Below, piece by piece: positions 1 to 9,791 of a DNA stretch of 51,029 bases. The number at the start of each line of letters is the position of its first letter. Within the stretch, counting starts at the first letter, position 1. The stretch lies in NCBI GenBank assembly GCA_036389135.1, contig DASVQP010000024.1:1-51029 (forward strand), written 5' to 3'. The stretch is from Longimicrobium sp. (GTDB lineage Bacteria > Gemmatimonadota > Gemmatimonadetes > Longimicrobiales > Longimicrobiaceae). The notes under the pieces were generated by a model. It saw only the letters and a program-made list of their open reading frames with translations. It ran no database searches and was not told the DNA's origin. The position numbers were made by a program, and so were the translations under genes.

Positions 1-1
1 C

Positions 2-1672
2 GTCATCAACAACTCGTGGGGCTCCAGCGGCGACTTCGACCCGGACGACCCGATCAACGTGGCGTCGCGCCTGGCGAACGAGCGCAACATCGTGGTCGCC
101 TTCGCGGCGGGCAACTCGGGCTCGGCTCCGGACACGCACAATCCCTACGCCAAGGCCCCCTGGGTGATCTCGGTGGCGGCGGGCACCAAGGCGGCGACGC
201 TGGCCGACTTCTCCTCGCGCGGCCGCACCGGCGGCGCCCGCACGGTGACGTCGCAGAGCGGTGAGGTCATCACCTGGCTCGACGAGCCGTCGATCACGGC
301 GCCGGGCGTCGGCATCTACTCGGCGTACGCCCCCACCGGCGTGCTGGGCGCGCTCGGGCCGGACGAGACCAACCCGTTCTACACCATCATGGACGGCACC
401 TCGATGGCCTCGCCGCACGTGGCGGGGATCGCGGGGCTGATGCTGGAGGCCAACCCGCTGCTCACGCCGGACCAGGTGAAGCAGATCATGCGCGAGACGG
501 CCACCAAGATGCCGGGCTTCCGCGCGTTCGAGGTGGGTGCGGGCTACGTGAACGCCTACGCCGCGGTGCAGAAGTCGTTCGCCCTGGCCACCCCCTTCGG
601 CAAGACGCTGACGGTGGAGACGGTGCCGGCCACGGTTCGCGAGGACGTGCTCTACGACAAGACGTTCGACTACACGCCGGCCTCGCTGCCGGGCGCGTAC
701 AAGCACGCCTTCCAGGTGGCGCCGGGCGCGAGCATCCTGGAGGCCAAGATCGAGTTCCAGGGCGTGAACGTGCCGGCGTACGGCACGGTGGGCAACCCGC
801 TGCTCTTCGACGTGTACGACCCGAACGGCAACCGCTACAACGCATTCGACCTGTACTTCGCGGAGAACGGCACCACGCGGCTGGTGATCGTGGTGAACAA
901 CCCGACGCCGGGGACCTGGACGGCCGAGGTCAAGGCGCTCACCCCGCTGGGCAACGAGGCGGGCAACTTCGCCACCCTGCCGGACAAGGTGCACGAGACG
1001 GAGATCCTGACCTTCATCACGCCGCCGGTCATCGCGGACGTGCAGGGGCACGCGGCGCAGGGCGCCATCGAAGTGGCGCTGGCGAACGGCTACCTGGGGC
1101 TGTGCGCGCCCGGCTCGTTCTGCCCGGACGCGGAGCTCACCCGCATCGACCTGGCCCGCGGCTTCACGCAGTTCGGCACGATCCGCCAGAACCTGCCGCT
1201 GAACGGCGCCAGCACCTTCAGCGACGTGTCCGCGGCGGACAAGCCCTTTGCGGAGGCGGTGGCGGCGCGCGGCGCGGCGATGCGCGACCGTGAGCACCGC
1301 TACGCCGGCATCATGGACGGCTCGGGCGGCCTCTTCTCCCCGACCGCCAAGGTGCAGCGCGGCGGCCTGGCGCGGATGCTGGTGCGGGGCGTAGGCGGCG
1401 ACGCGGCGGCGCTCGCCCACACGGGCGACGTGACCTACACGTACAACGGCCAGACGTACGTGATCGCGGACCAGGACCAGATCCCCGCCAGCCTGCGCGG
1501 CTACGTGCACACGGCGATCAACTCCAACATGCTGAACGTGTACGCGGAGATCGAGCAGGGACCGTTCGACCTGACGCCGAAGCTGAAGTTCTACTTCCGG
1601 CCGACGAACGTGGTGAAGCGCGGCGAGGCTGCCGTGGCGATCGCCCGCTACCATGCGCAGTTCTTCCAGTAA
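2..1672 (+). CDS. S8 (subtilisin-like) serine peptidase with C-terminal SLH-like modules, 5'-truncated by window edge
   Basis: Secreted endopeptidase of the subtilisin family. The reading frame is open from base 2, so the start, signal peptide and the catalytic Asp and His lie upstream of the window. Visible parts are an NNSWG strand at the very start, the oxyanion-hole Asn in AAGNSG, and the catalytic serine block GTSMASPHVAG with the Ser codon at 401-403. A beta-rich domain follows (about 600-1020). Three segments of about 55-60 residues (about 1030-1670) then carry the SLH pattern, a D/F-DV strand, an AAV/AIE helix and an F-x-P...R-E/G-A helix, for example FSDVSAADKP. SLH modules usually tether proteins to the cell wall or envelope. 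The gene lies 157 bp before the T2SS operon and could be a substrate, but that is inference. Confidence 0.9.
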   Translation, partial: VINNSWGSSGDFDPDDPINVASRLANERNIVVAFAAGNSGSAPDTHNPYAKAPWVISVAAGTKAATLADFSSRGRTGGARTVTSQSGEVITWLDEPSITAPGVGIYSAYAPTGVLGALGPDETNPFYTIMDGTSMASPHVAGIAGLMLEANPLLTPDQVKQIMRETATKMPGFRAFEVGAGYVNAYAAVQKSFALATPFGKTLTVETVPATVREDVLYDKTFDYTPASLPGAYKHAFQVAPGASILEAKIEFQGVNVPAYGTVGNPLLFDVYDPNGNRYNAFDLYFAENGTTRLVIVVNNPTPGTWTAEVKALTPLGNEAGNFATLPDKVHETEILTFITPPVIADVQGHAAQGAIEVALANGYLGLCAPGSFCPDAELTRIDLARGFTQFGTIRQNLPLNGASTFSDVSAADKPFAEAVAARGAAMRDREHRYAGIMDGSGGLFSPTAKVQRGGLARMLVRGVGGDAAALAHTGDVTYTYNGQTYVIADQDQIPASLRGYVHTAINSNMLNVYAEIEQGPFDLTPKLKFYFRPTNVVKRGEAAVAIARYHAQFFQ

Positions 1673-1683
1673 GGGAAGTGCCA

Positions 1684-1760
1684 AGTCCTAAGTGCTGAGT
1701 GCTGAGTCAACAGCGCACTCACGCACTGCCGTTCAGCACTTAGCACTTAGCACTCAGGAC
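1684..1760. repeat. Imperfect palindromic repeat built on AGTGCT units
   Basis: The left arm starts AGTCCTAAGTGCTGAGTGCT. The right arm, read on the other strand, starts AGTCCTGAGTGCTAAGTGCT, so the two can fold into a long hairpin with a few A/G differences. It sits just after the peptidase stop codon. It has the look of a dispersed intergenic repeat; no second copy was noticed in this window. Confidence 0.7.
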
Positions 1761-1765
1761 TAACC

Positions 1766-1795
1766 ATGCGCCGGGGGTTTCCGCCCCCGGCGCAT
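1766..1795. terminator. Perfect 12-bp hairpin, probable terminator or insulator
   Basis: ATGCGCCGGGGG (1766-1777) pairs perfectly with 1784-1795 around a 6-nt loop. No strong T run follows (only TTGTCT), so termination is plausible but not certain. It lies between the peptidase gene and gspI. Confidence 0.5.
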
Positions 1796-1829
1796 TGTCT
1801 ATCCACCCCACCGGCTTTACTGTGTACGC

Positions 1830-2204
1830 GTGAAACGCTTTCCCTGGCACACCCACGCGCACTCGCGCGCCGGGTTCACCCTCCTGGAAGTGATCGTCGC
1901 GCTCGCCATCCTGGGGACCGGGGTGGTGGCCGCGCTCGGCATCCTCGCGACCGGCACCTCGGTGACCGCGCGCGCCAGCACCCGCCTGCTGGCCACGGAG
2001 CTGGCGGAGTCGCGCATGGAGGAGACCCTGCTGCGCCCCGCAGACTCCCGCGGGCGCGACGAGGGGAGCTTTCCGCCGCCGCACGACGACTTCCGCTGGC
2101 GCACGCGCGTGGGGCCGGGGCCGCTGGACGGGACGATGTCGGTGGAGGTGTCGGTGCTGGGGAACGGCGACTCGGTGCACCTCGCCACCCTGCGCCGCCG
2201 ATGA
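1830..2204 (+). CDS. gspI: T2SS minor pseudopilin GspI
   Basis: A 124-residue prepilin-like protein of the type II secretion pseudopilus. The N-terminus has a short basic leader ending in the prepilin cleavage motif AG|FTLLEVIVAL, with the conserved Glu at +5, followed by a hydrophobic helix of about 20 residues. The length fits GspI, a tip-complex pseudopilin. The start is GTG at 1830, which gives a leader of normal length. The gene opens the T2SS operon and its stop overlaps the gspJ start (ATGA). Assignment to I rather than another minor pseudopilin rests on size and operon order (I-J-K). Confidence 0.85.
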   Translation: MKRFPWHTHAHSRAGFTLLEVIVALAILGTGVVAALGILATGTSVTARASTRLLATELAESRMEETLLRPADSRGRDEGSFPPPHDDFRWRTRVGPGPLDGTMSVEVSVLGNGDSVHLATLRRR

Positions 2205-2806
2205 AGGGGCGCGCGGGGTTCACGCTCATCGAGGTGGTCATCGCCCTGGCGCTGGCCGGGCTGGCCATGGCGCTGGTGGCCGGAAGCGTGCGCGCCGCGG
2301 TGGACACCGGCGAGCGCCAGACGCGCGCCGTGGGGGAGGAGCATCGCGCCCGCGTCACGCGCGAGTTCCTGCGCGAGGCGGTGCGCGGCCTGGCGGTGGA
2401 GCGTGCCGGGCGCGGCGACCTGGTGATCCTGACGCCGGGCGGCTCCCGCGAGCGCCCCATAGACCGCGTCGTCTTCTCCACCCACGGCGGCGCGGTGTTC
2501 GGGTGGGAGAGCGACCTCAAGGCCGTGCAGCTCCTGGTGGACGCCGACCCCGCCACTCCCGAGAGCGGCGTGGTGGCGCGCGTCCTCCGCACCGTCCAGG
2601 GCGGCGCGGTGGAGGAGACGCTCACCCTCCTGCCGGACGTCACGGGGATGGGGATCAGGATGCTGGAGGCCGGCGGCGAGTGGCAGGATGCGTGGCCGGA
2701 CGCCACCCGCGCCCCCGCCGCCATCGAGTTCCGCTTCACCGGCGGCGACGCGGAGCCCGGCGTCTCGCCGCTGGCGGCGCTCCCCCTGCGCGTGCGGGTG
2801 CCGTGA
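2201..2806 (+). CDS. gspJ: T2SS minor pseudopilin GspJ
   Basis: A 201-residue protein whose leader is MKGRAG, followed by the prepilin motif FTLIEVVIALALAG with Glu at +5 and a hydrophobic helix. The remainder is a soluble domain of typical GspJ size. GspJ forms the pseudopilus tip with GspI and GspK. The start ATG at 2201 overlaps the gspI stop. The TGA at 2804-2806 overlaps the GTG start of gspK, so the three tip proteins are translationally coupled. Confidence 0.85.
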   Translation: MKGRAGFTLIEVVIALALAGLAMALVAGSVRAAVDTGERQTRAVGEEHRARVTREFLREAVRGLAVERAGRGDLVILTPGGSRERPIDRVVFSTHGGAVFGWESDLKAVQLLVDADPATPESGVVARVLRTVQGGAVEETLTLLPDVTGMGIRMLEAGGEWQDAWPDATRAPAAIEFRFTGGDAEPGVSPLAALPLRVRVP

Positions 2807-3822
2807 GGGACCGGCGGGGGATCGCGCTGGTGGCGGCGCTCTGGGCGCTCCTCCTCCTCGCCTCGCTGGGGACGGCGGTGGCGCTCACCGCCCGCCGCCA
2901 CCTGTGGATGGTGGGGACGCAGGACCGGCGCGCAGCCGCCCGCTGGTCCGCCGAGGCGGGGATCGCCGAGGCCGAGACGCGGCTGGACTCCGTGCTCGTG
3001 GAGCTGATCACCCGCACCCCCGCCAACATCGGCGCCGCGTCGCTGGGCGGCGAGGAAGACCCGGGGATGCGCGAGCTGCGGGCCCGTGCCCGCGCGGCGC
3101 TGGAGACCTTCAACTCGCTGGACTCGCTGGTGGCGCGCGGCGGCGACCGGCGCCTTCCCAACGGCGCGGAGTACGCGCTCCGCGTGCACGACGTGAGCAC
3201 GCGCCTGAACCTCAACGCCGCCGATGAGCCGGAGCTGCGCAACTTCTTCAGGCAGTGGATCCTGGACGAGCGGGAGCTCGCCATCTTCGTCGAATCGCTG
3301 CTGGACTGGCGCGACGAAGACGACCTGGCCCGCGCCAACGGCGCCGAGCAGGCGTTCTACGCGCGCCGGGACGAGCGAGTGCGCAACGGGCTCCTGCTGT
3401 CGATTCGCGAGCTGCTGCGGGTGCGGGGGATGACGCCGGAGATCCTTGAGCGGGTGGAGCCGTTCCTGGTGGTGCTCCCCTCGCGCGACCTGCGCATCAA
3501 CGTGAACGCCGCGCCGGTCCCGGTTCTCGCCGCCATCCCCGGCTTCTCGCGCGAGATGGCGACGGCGCTGGTCTTCCGGCGCCGGGCACAGGGGCCCTTC
3601 CTCTCCGCCGCCGAGATCACCGCGGACCAGACGCTCCGCGGGCTCTTCGACGCGGGCACCGGCGCACGCGCCATCAACGTGATCGCGACGCACCCGGAGG
3701 TCCTGGAGGTCTGGAGCGCCGGCCGCGCCTCCGAGGGCGAGTCGACGCACACGATCCGCACCCTCTACGCCGTGGAAGGCGCCGCCCTCCGCCGCCTGGA
3801 GCGCGAGGAGGCGGACCAGTGA
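2803..3822 (+). CDS. gspK: T2SS minor pseudopilin GspK
   Basis: A 339-residue protein starting at GTG 2803, inside the gspJ stop. The N-terminus is VRDRRG followed by IALVAALWALLLLAS. This is the GspK type of prepilin helix, which lacks the Glu at +5 found in other pseudopilins. A large soluble part follows, with helix-hairpin-helix-like stretches (for example INVNAAPVPVLAAIPGF), as is usual for GspK. It caps the pseudopilus with GspI and GspJ. The TGA stop is directly followed by AAAA and a copy of the stop-anchored fold-back repeat. Confidence 0.87.
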   Translation: MRDRRGIALVAALWALLLLASLGTAVALTARRHLWMVGTQDRRAAARWSAEAGIAEAETRLDSVLVELITRTPANIGAASLGGEEDPGMRELRARARAALETFNSLDSLVARGGDRRLPNGAEYALRVHDVSTRLNLNAADEPELRNFFRQWILDERELAIFVESLLDWRDEDDLARANGAEQAFYARRDERVRNGLLLSIRELLRVRGMTPEILERVEPFLVVLPSRDLRINVNAAPVPVLAAIPGFSREMATALVFRRRAQGPFLSAAEITADQTLRGLFDAGTGARAINVIATHPEVLEVWSAGRASEGESTHTIRTLYAVEGAALRRLEREEADQ

Positions 3823-3937
3823 AAACAGCAACAGCAATCTCACACAGAGACACAGAGGGTAAAGAAAGGACACAGACGAGCACCGTGTCGCCCTCCTCTT
3901 CCTTGTCGTTTCCTCTGTGTCTCTGTATGAGGCGCTT
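3822..3937 (+). repeat. Fold-back repeat family A, copy 1 (gspK-gspL)
   Basis: The left arm TCACACAGAGACACAGAGGG (3840-3859) is complemented by the right arm ending CCTCTGTGTCTCTGTATGAG near 3932. A 50-nt loop region separates the arms. The repeat begins at the gspK stop codon and ends about 15 nt before the gspL start, with both genes running in the same direction. Four further copies occur in this window. Confidence 0.85.
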
Positions 3938-3952
3938 TTTGGCGAGGCCGCG

Positions 3953-5269
3953 ATGATCCGCCGCGTGGGGGTCGCGGTGGCGGAGGGGGAGCTGCGGACG
4001 GCGCTGGTGGAGCGCATCGGCAGCCGGGTGCGCGTGCGCGGGGTGCACCGCACGCACGTCGCCGGAGCGCGCACGCTGGACGATGCGATCCGCGACGCCG
4101 CCGAGGTGCTCGCGCCGGGGCGCCGCGCGGAAGTGGGCGTCGCGCTGTCGCCGCGCGATGCATGGCTCAAGCTGCTGGCGCTGCCGCCGCTGCCGCCCGC
4201 GGACCGCACGCGGCTCGTGGAGATGGAGGCCGAGCGCTACTTCCCCGTGCGCGGCGAGGCGGTGCTGGCCGATGCGTCCTCCGACGGGCCGGTGGCTGCG
4301 GCGCGCGCGGACGCGGTGGAGGCGCTGGTCGGGCGTGTGGAGGAGACGCTCGGGCGCGTGGTGGCGGTGGAGCCGCAGGCGCGCGCCGCGGTGCGCGCGT
4401 GGGCCGCCCTCCAGCCCGCTCTGGGACGCGGCGTCTTCGCCACCGTCACGCACACGGGCGGGTGGTGGGAGGTCTCGGTGGCGCGCGGCGGCACGCTGCT
4501 GGGCCACGCGCGGCTGCTGGGCGCGGAGCCGGAGGCGGTGGCGGATGCGCTCGCCAGCGCCGTGCAGCAGGGCGGAGTGCTGCCGCGCGTGCTGATCGGC
4601 GTGGACCCCGCGGAGGAGGAGTGGCTCGCATCACGCCTCGCGGCGGCCATCGAGGCGCGGCTCCCCGGCACCGTCGCCGAGGCGTGCGGGGAGCTGGCGC
4701 CGGGGGTCCCCGCGGAGTTCGCGGCGGCCATCGGGGCGGCGCTGGCGCCCGCGGGCGGGCTGCTTCCTGCATCGCACCGCGAGCGGCTGAGCGCGGCGGG
4801 GCGGCGGCGCACCATGGCGTGGGCGGGGGCGGCGGCGCTCGCCTTCCTCCTCTTCCTGGGCGCCGGCCCCTGGCGCGAGTCGCGCCGGGCAAAGGCTCTG
4901 GAGGCCGAGGCCGCCGCGCTCGCCCCACGCGCCGATGCCGCCGCCGAGTTGCTGGAGCGGGTGCGCCGCTCCACGGCCACGGTGCGCTTCACCGACTCCC
5001 TGGACGCGTCGCGCCCCCGCTGGCTGGATGCGCTGGAGGAGCTTGGGCGGCGCCTTCCGCCCGGCGCGTACCTCACGGAGTTCCAGGCCGACGCGGAGAA
5101 GCAGACGGTGGAGATCCGCGGCTACGCGGGGCGCGCCTCCGCCATCGTCCCGCTCCTGGAGCAGTCGCCCCGCTTCTCCGGCGTGGAGTCGGTGGAGCCG
5201 GTCACGCGCCGCACGATCGGCTCCGTGGAGCTGGAGAACTTCGCCATCCGCATGCAGGTGGCCCCGTGA
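3953..5269 (+). CDS. gspL: T2SS inner-membrane assembly protein GspL (PilM/PilN-like fusion)
   Basis: A 438-residue protein. The N-terminal half (about 1-280) resembles the actin-like cytoplasmic domain of GspL/PilM that binds the ATPase GspE. One membrane segment (about residues 284-303, AGAAALAFLLFLGAG) follows. A coiled-coil stretch rich in Ala/Glu and a periplasmic ferredoxin-like domain of PilN/GspL type (LPPGAYLTEF...VEIRGYA) complete it. The start ATG at 3953 has a GAGG 5' of it. An earlier in-frame ATG (3917) lies inside the fold-back repeat and was rejected. The stop overlaps the gspM start. Assignment rests on architecture and operon position more than on sequence motifs. Confidence 0.8.
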   Translation: MIRRVGVAVAEGELRTALVERIGSRVRVRGVHRTHVAGARTLDDAIRDAAEVLAPGRRAEVGVALSPRDAWLKLLALPPLPPADRTRLVEMEAERYFPVRGEAVLADASSDGPVAAARADAVEALVGRVEETLGRVVAVEPQARAAVRAWAALQPALGRGVFATVTHTGGWWEVSVARGGTLLGHARLLGAEPEAVADALASAVQQGGVLPRVLIGVDPAEEEWLASRLAAAIEARLPGTVAEACGELAPGVPAEFAAAIGAALAPAGGLLPASHRERLSAAGRRRTMAWAGAAALAFLLFLGAGPWRESRRAKALEAEAAALAPRADAAAELLERVRRSTATVRFTDSLDASRPRWLDALEELGRRLPPGAYLTEFQADAEKQTVEIRGYAGRASAIVPLLEQSPRFSGVESVEPVTRRTIGSVELENFAIRMQVAP

Positions 5270-5832
5270 CGCCGCGCGAGAAGCGGGTCGTCATTGGCGG
5301 CGCGGTGGCGGCGGTCCTGATCCTCCTGATCGGCATCGGTCCGCGCCTTTTCGGCGGCGGCGACGGCGAGAGCGGGGCGGCGCTGCAGGCGGAGCGGGTG
5401 GCGCGCTTCCGCGGGCTGGCCGCCAGCCGCGACACGCTGCGCACCCTGTCGCAGAGCGCCGCGGCGGCGGAACGGATCGCGGCGGGGCGCTACCTGGGCG
5501 GCAACACGCCGCAGGTGGCCGCGGCGCGCCTCTCCTCCGTGGTCCAGGCGATCGCCGAGGACGCCGAAGTGGAGGTGGTGCGCGAGTCCATCCTCCCCCC
5601 CGCCCCCGCCGGCCCGGCGACCGCCACCTCGCTCCAGATCGTGGCGCGCGGCGACGCGACGGGGCTGATGGAGCTGCTGAAAGGCGTGGAGCAGAGCCCC
5701 GTCCTGCTGCGCGTCGACGACCTCACGGTGGGCGGCGATCCGCGGGAGGGCGCGGGCACGCCCTCGCTCACCATCAGCCTGCGCGTGACGGGCTACCTGC
5801 TCCGCCCAGCCGACGACGAGGAGCCAACATGA
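5266..5832 (+). CDS. gspM: T2SS inner-membrane protein GspM (PilO-like)
   Basis: A 188-residue bitopic protein with a short basic N-terminus (VTPREKR), one membrane helix (VVIGGAVAAVLILLIGIG), a helical linker and a C-terminal ferredoxin-like domain typical of GspM/PilO (LMELLKGVEQSPVLLRVDDL). GspM pairs with GspL in the assembly platform. It starts with GTG at 5266 inside the gspL stop and ends in an ATGA overlap with the next gene. This coupling and the order L-M support the call. Confidence 0.8.
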   Translation: MTPREKRVVIGGAVAAVLILLIGIGPRLFGGGDGESGAALQAERVARFRGLAASRDTLRTLSQSAAAAERIAAGRYLGGNTPQVAAARLSSVVQAIAEDAEVEVVRESILPPAPAGPATATSLQIVARGDATGLMELLKGVEQSPVLLRVDDLTVGGDPREGAGTPSLTISLRVTGYLLRPADDEEPT

Positions 5833-6494
5833 CCACCAACGACCGCATCTGGGCCGGCGCCACGGCGCTCCTCCTGGCCGGGGCCGTGTGGAGGGCGACG
5901 GGAGCCGGCGAGTCGCCGCGGGTGATCTGGCCCGAGCTGCCGCGCGCATCCGCCGCCACCCCGCGCCCCCCCGCGCGCGACCCGGAGGCGGTGGTGCGCG
6001 GCGCCCTGGACCGCAACGTCTTCAGCGCGTCGCGCACGGCGCCGCAGAGCCGCTACCGCGTGGGGATGCAGCTCACCCCGGGCGTCGCGCCGACCACGCT
6101 GACGATGCCGGCGCCACCCCCTCCCCCCCCTCCCCCGCCCCCCCCGCCGCGGTACCGCGTCGCGGGGACGATGGTCTCAAGCACGGGCGGGATGGCGCTG
6201 ATCGACGCGGACCCGTCGTCGCCGGGGCCGGAGGTGTACCGGGTGGGAGACGCGGTGGGCGGATACCGGCTGGAGCGGGTGGCGTACGACCACGTGGTGA
6301 TGGTGGGCGCCATGGGCGAGCTGCGCATGGACGTCGCGCGCCCCGGCGAGGGGCGGCGCGCCGCGGCCGCGGCTGCATCGCTGCCGTCGGGCACCCCGCT
6401 TCCCAACGCGGCGCCCACACCCGAAGTGCCCATGAGCCAGCGCGCCAAGAGCGCGGCAAACACCCCGCCCGGCGCCATTCCGCCCGGGTGGTAG
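5829..6494 (+). CDS. T2SS GspC-like inner-membrane protein with 12-residue polyproline linker
   Basis: A 221-residue protein with one N-terminal membrane helix (IWAGATALLLAGAVW), a Pro/Ala-rich periplasmic stretch, a run of 12 prolines (residues about 95-106) and a beta-rich HR-like domain (YRVAGTMVSSTGGMALID...YRVGDAVGGYRLERV) that resembles the homology region of GspC. In that family the HR domain contacts the secretin GspD. No PDZ domain follows, and the C-terminus is low complexity. Position directly before gspD supports the GspC role. The polyproline is encoded by a C-rich tract (6114-6150) that may be prone to slippage. Confidence 0.7.
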   Translation: MTTNDRIWAGATALLLAGAVWRATGAGESPRVIWPELPRASAATPRPPARDPEAVVRGALDRNVFSASRTAPQSRYRVGMQLTPGVAPTTLTMPAPPPPPPPPPPPPRYRVAGTMVSSTGGMALIDADPSSPGPEVYRVGDAVGGYRLERVAYDHVVMVGAMGELRMDVARPGEGRRAAAAAASLPSGTPLPNAAPTPEVPMSQRAKSAANTPPGAIPPGW

Positions 6495-6498
6495 CCCC

Positions 6499-8172
6499 AT
6501 GTCATCGTCCCGAGCGAGAGTACACCGGGTGAGAAGCCAAACCGTGCATCGTGCGCTGGCCGCCGCGCTGGCCTGTCTCCTCCTTGCCGTGCCGCCCGCG
6601 AGCGCGCAGGTGAGGATCAACTACCAGGACGCGGAGCTGACGACGGTCATCAGCGCGCTCGCCGAGATGGCGGGGCTCAACGTCGTCTTCGTGGGCGTCG
6701 ACCCCGCCACGCGCGTCACCATCAAGATGGGCCGCCCCATCTCGCCCGACGAGATCCCGGGGCTGATCCGCACCATCCTGGAGAGCGCGGGGTTCGCTAC
6801 GGTGGACCGCGGCGGCATCCTGCAGGTGGTGCCCGCCGCGCAGGCGCCCACGCTGGGGGAGACGCAGGTCTTCGTGCACCCGCTGCGCCACGCATCCGCC
6901 ACCGAGCTGGCGCTGACGCTGGCGGCCATCTACGGGAGCACCGACGCCGCCAACGCCGCCGCCGGCGACACGCGCGGCCGTCGCTCCCTCAGCGACCAGC
7001 TCCGCGGCCAGCGCGAGGGGAGCAACGTCACGACGTCGGGCGGCGGCTTCGCGCTGGGCGCGGATGGCGCGGCACGCCCGCAATCCGTGCTGACCCGCCC
7101 CAACACGGGCCAGACGCCGACCGTCGGGGGTCTGATGGTGGGCGAGGCGGCGGTGGTCCCCTACACCGCCACCAACTCGCTCATCATCCGCACCACGCCG
7201 CGCAACTACGAGCTGCTGCGGCAGACCATCGACCGGCTCGACACCCGCCCGCTGCAGGTGGTGATCGAGGTCTTCGTGGCAGAGGTGACGCTGGATCGCG
7301 AGACGCAGTTCGGCGTGGACTGGGTGGCGAGGCTGGGCGAGCGCGGCGGCGGCCAGGCGGTGCGCGGAGTGGAGCGCTTCCGCACCCTTGCGGACACGAC
7401 CCCGGGTGGCCTGGTGGTGTCGATGGGCTTCGCGGAGGGCGACTTCGACGTGCGCGCCACGCTGCGCGCCATCGCCGCGGACGCGCGCGTCAACGTGCTC
7501 GCCACGCCCAGCGTGCTGGCGCGCAACAACGAGGAAGCGCGCATCCTGGTGGGCAGCCAGGTTCCCTTCACCCAGATCGCGCGCTCCGGACTTTCGGGCG
7601 AGGTGCTGGACCGCGTCGTCCAGTTCCGCGACGTGGGGACGGAGCTCGCCATCGTCCCCACCATCAACCAGGACGGCTACGTCACGCTCAGCGTCCTGCA
7701 GCAGGTCTCCACCCTCACCAACCAGACGCTCTTCGGCGCGCCCATCATCACCGTGCGCGAGGCGCAGACCTCGGCCGTGGTGCGCGACCGGCAGACGGTG
7801 GTCATCGGCGGGCTGATCGGCTCGGAAGAGTCGCGGTTCCGGCGCGGGATCCCCATCCTCAAGGACATCCCACTCCTGGGCTACCTCTTCCGCGACACGG
7901 AGCGGCGCGGCAGGAAGACGGAGCTGGTCATCTTCCTCACGCCCTACCTGGTGGAGTCCGACGCGGACCTGGAGCGGCTGCGCGAGCGTTCCATCGAGCG
8001 CACCAACAGCCGCCAGCAGATCCGCAGGGAGCTGGACCGCAACCGGCTGGACAGCGTGCGCGTGCTCCCCGCCACGCCTGTGCCCGCCCTGCCCGCTCCG
8101 CAGGGGACTCCGCCCGCGGCGCCCGTGCAGACTGTGCCGCCCGCGCAGCCCGCGCGCACCCCGCAGCCCTGA
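6499..8172 (+). CDS. gspD: T2SS outer-membrane secretin GspD
   Basis: A 557-residue secretin forming the outer-membrane channel. It has a signal peptide (about 1-36, ending PASAQ), an N0 domain (VRINYQDAELTTVISALAEM...), one N-type ring domain with a Gly/Ser-rich insertion (about 155-225), and a secretin domain (about 330-490). The latter has VPFTQI..., the repeated beta strands, VVIGGLIGSEES and the C-terminal block IPILKDIPLLGYLFR. It ends in a Pro/Ala-rich tail. It is shorter than classical GspD (about 650-700 residues), apparently because N-domains are missing. No pilotin gene is seen next to it. The TGA is followed by GAGGAG, which serves gspE. Confidence 0.93.
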   Translation: MSSSRARVHRVRSQTVHRALAAALACLLLAVPPASAQVRINYQDAELTTVISALAEMAGLNVVFVGVDPATRVTIKMGRPISPDEIPGLIRTILESAGFATVDRGGILQVVPAAQAPTLGETQVFVHPLRHASATELALTLAAIYGSTDAANAAAGDTRGRRSLSDQLRGQREGSNVTTSGGGFALGADGAARPQSVLTRPNTGQTPTVGGLMVGEAAVVPYTATNSLIIRTTPRNYELLRQTIDRLDTRPLQVVIEVFVAEVTLDRETQFGVDWVARLGERGGGQAVRGVERFRTLADTTPGGLVVSMGFAEGDFDVRATLRAIAADARVNVLATPSVLARNNEEARILVGSQVPFTQIARSGLSGEVLDRVVQFRDVGTELAIVPTINQDGYVTLSVLQQVSTLTNQTLFGAPIITVREAQTSAVVRDRQTVVIGGLIGSEESRFRRGIPILKDIPLLGYLFRDTERRGRKTELVIFLTPYLVESDADLERLRERSIERTNSRQQIRRELDRNRLDSVRVLPATPVPALPAPQGTPPAAPVQTVPPAQPARTPQP

Positions 8173-8179
8173 GGAGCGC

Positions 8180-9668
<1,489 letters not shown>

Positions 9669-9670
<2 letters not shown>

Positions 9671-9777
9671 AAAGCCTCACACGGAGACACAGAGGAAACA
9701 GCAAGGCAGCAGAGGGCTTCGGTGAGTCCTTCTGTGTCTTTCCTTTTCCTCTGCGTCTCTGTGTGAGATTGCTTTTC
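9669..9777 (+). repeat. Fold-back repeat family A, copy 2 (gspE-gspF)
   Basis: The outer pair GAAAAGC (9669-9675) / GCTTTTC (9771-9777) and the inner arms CTCACACGGAGACACAGAGG and CCTCTGCGTCTCTGTGTGAG form a long imperfect stem. The repeat begins inside the gspE TGA. It separates gspE from gspF, whose start lies 15 nt downstream. Confidence 0.87.
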
Positions 9778-9791
9778 AGGATGCCCGCCCC

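Noticed and set aside
1876-4209. Long minus-strand open frame antisense to gspI-gspL
   Set aside because: It runs through well-identified plus-strand genes, is Arg/Ser/Pro-rich low complexity and has no domain. It is a typical GC-rich shadow frame.
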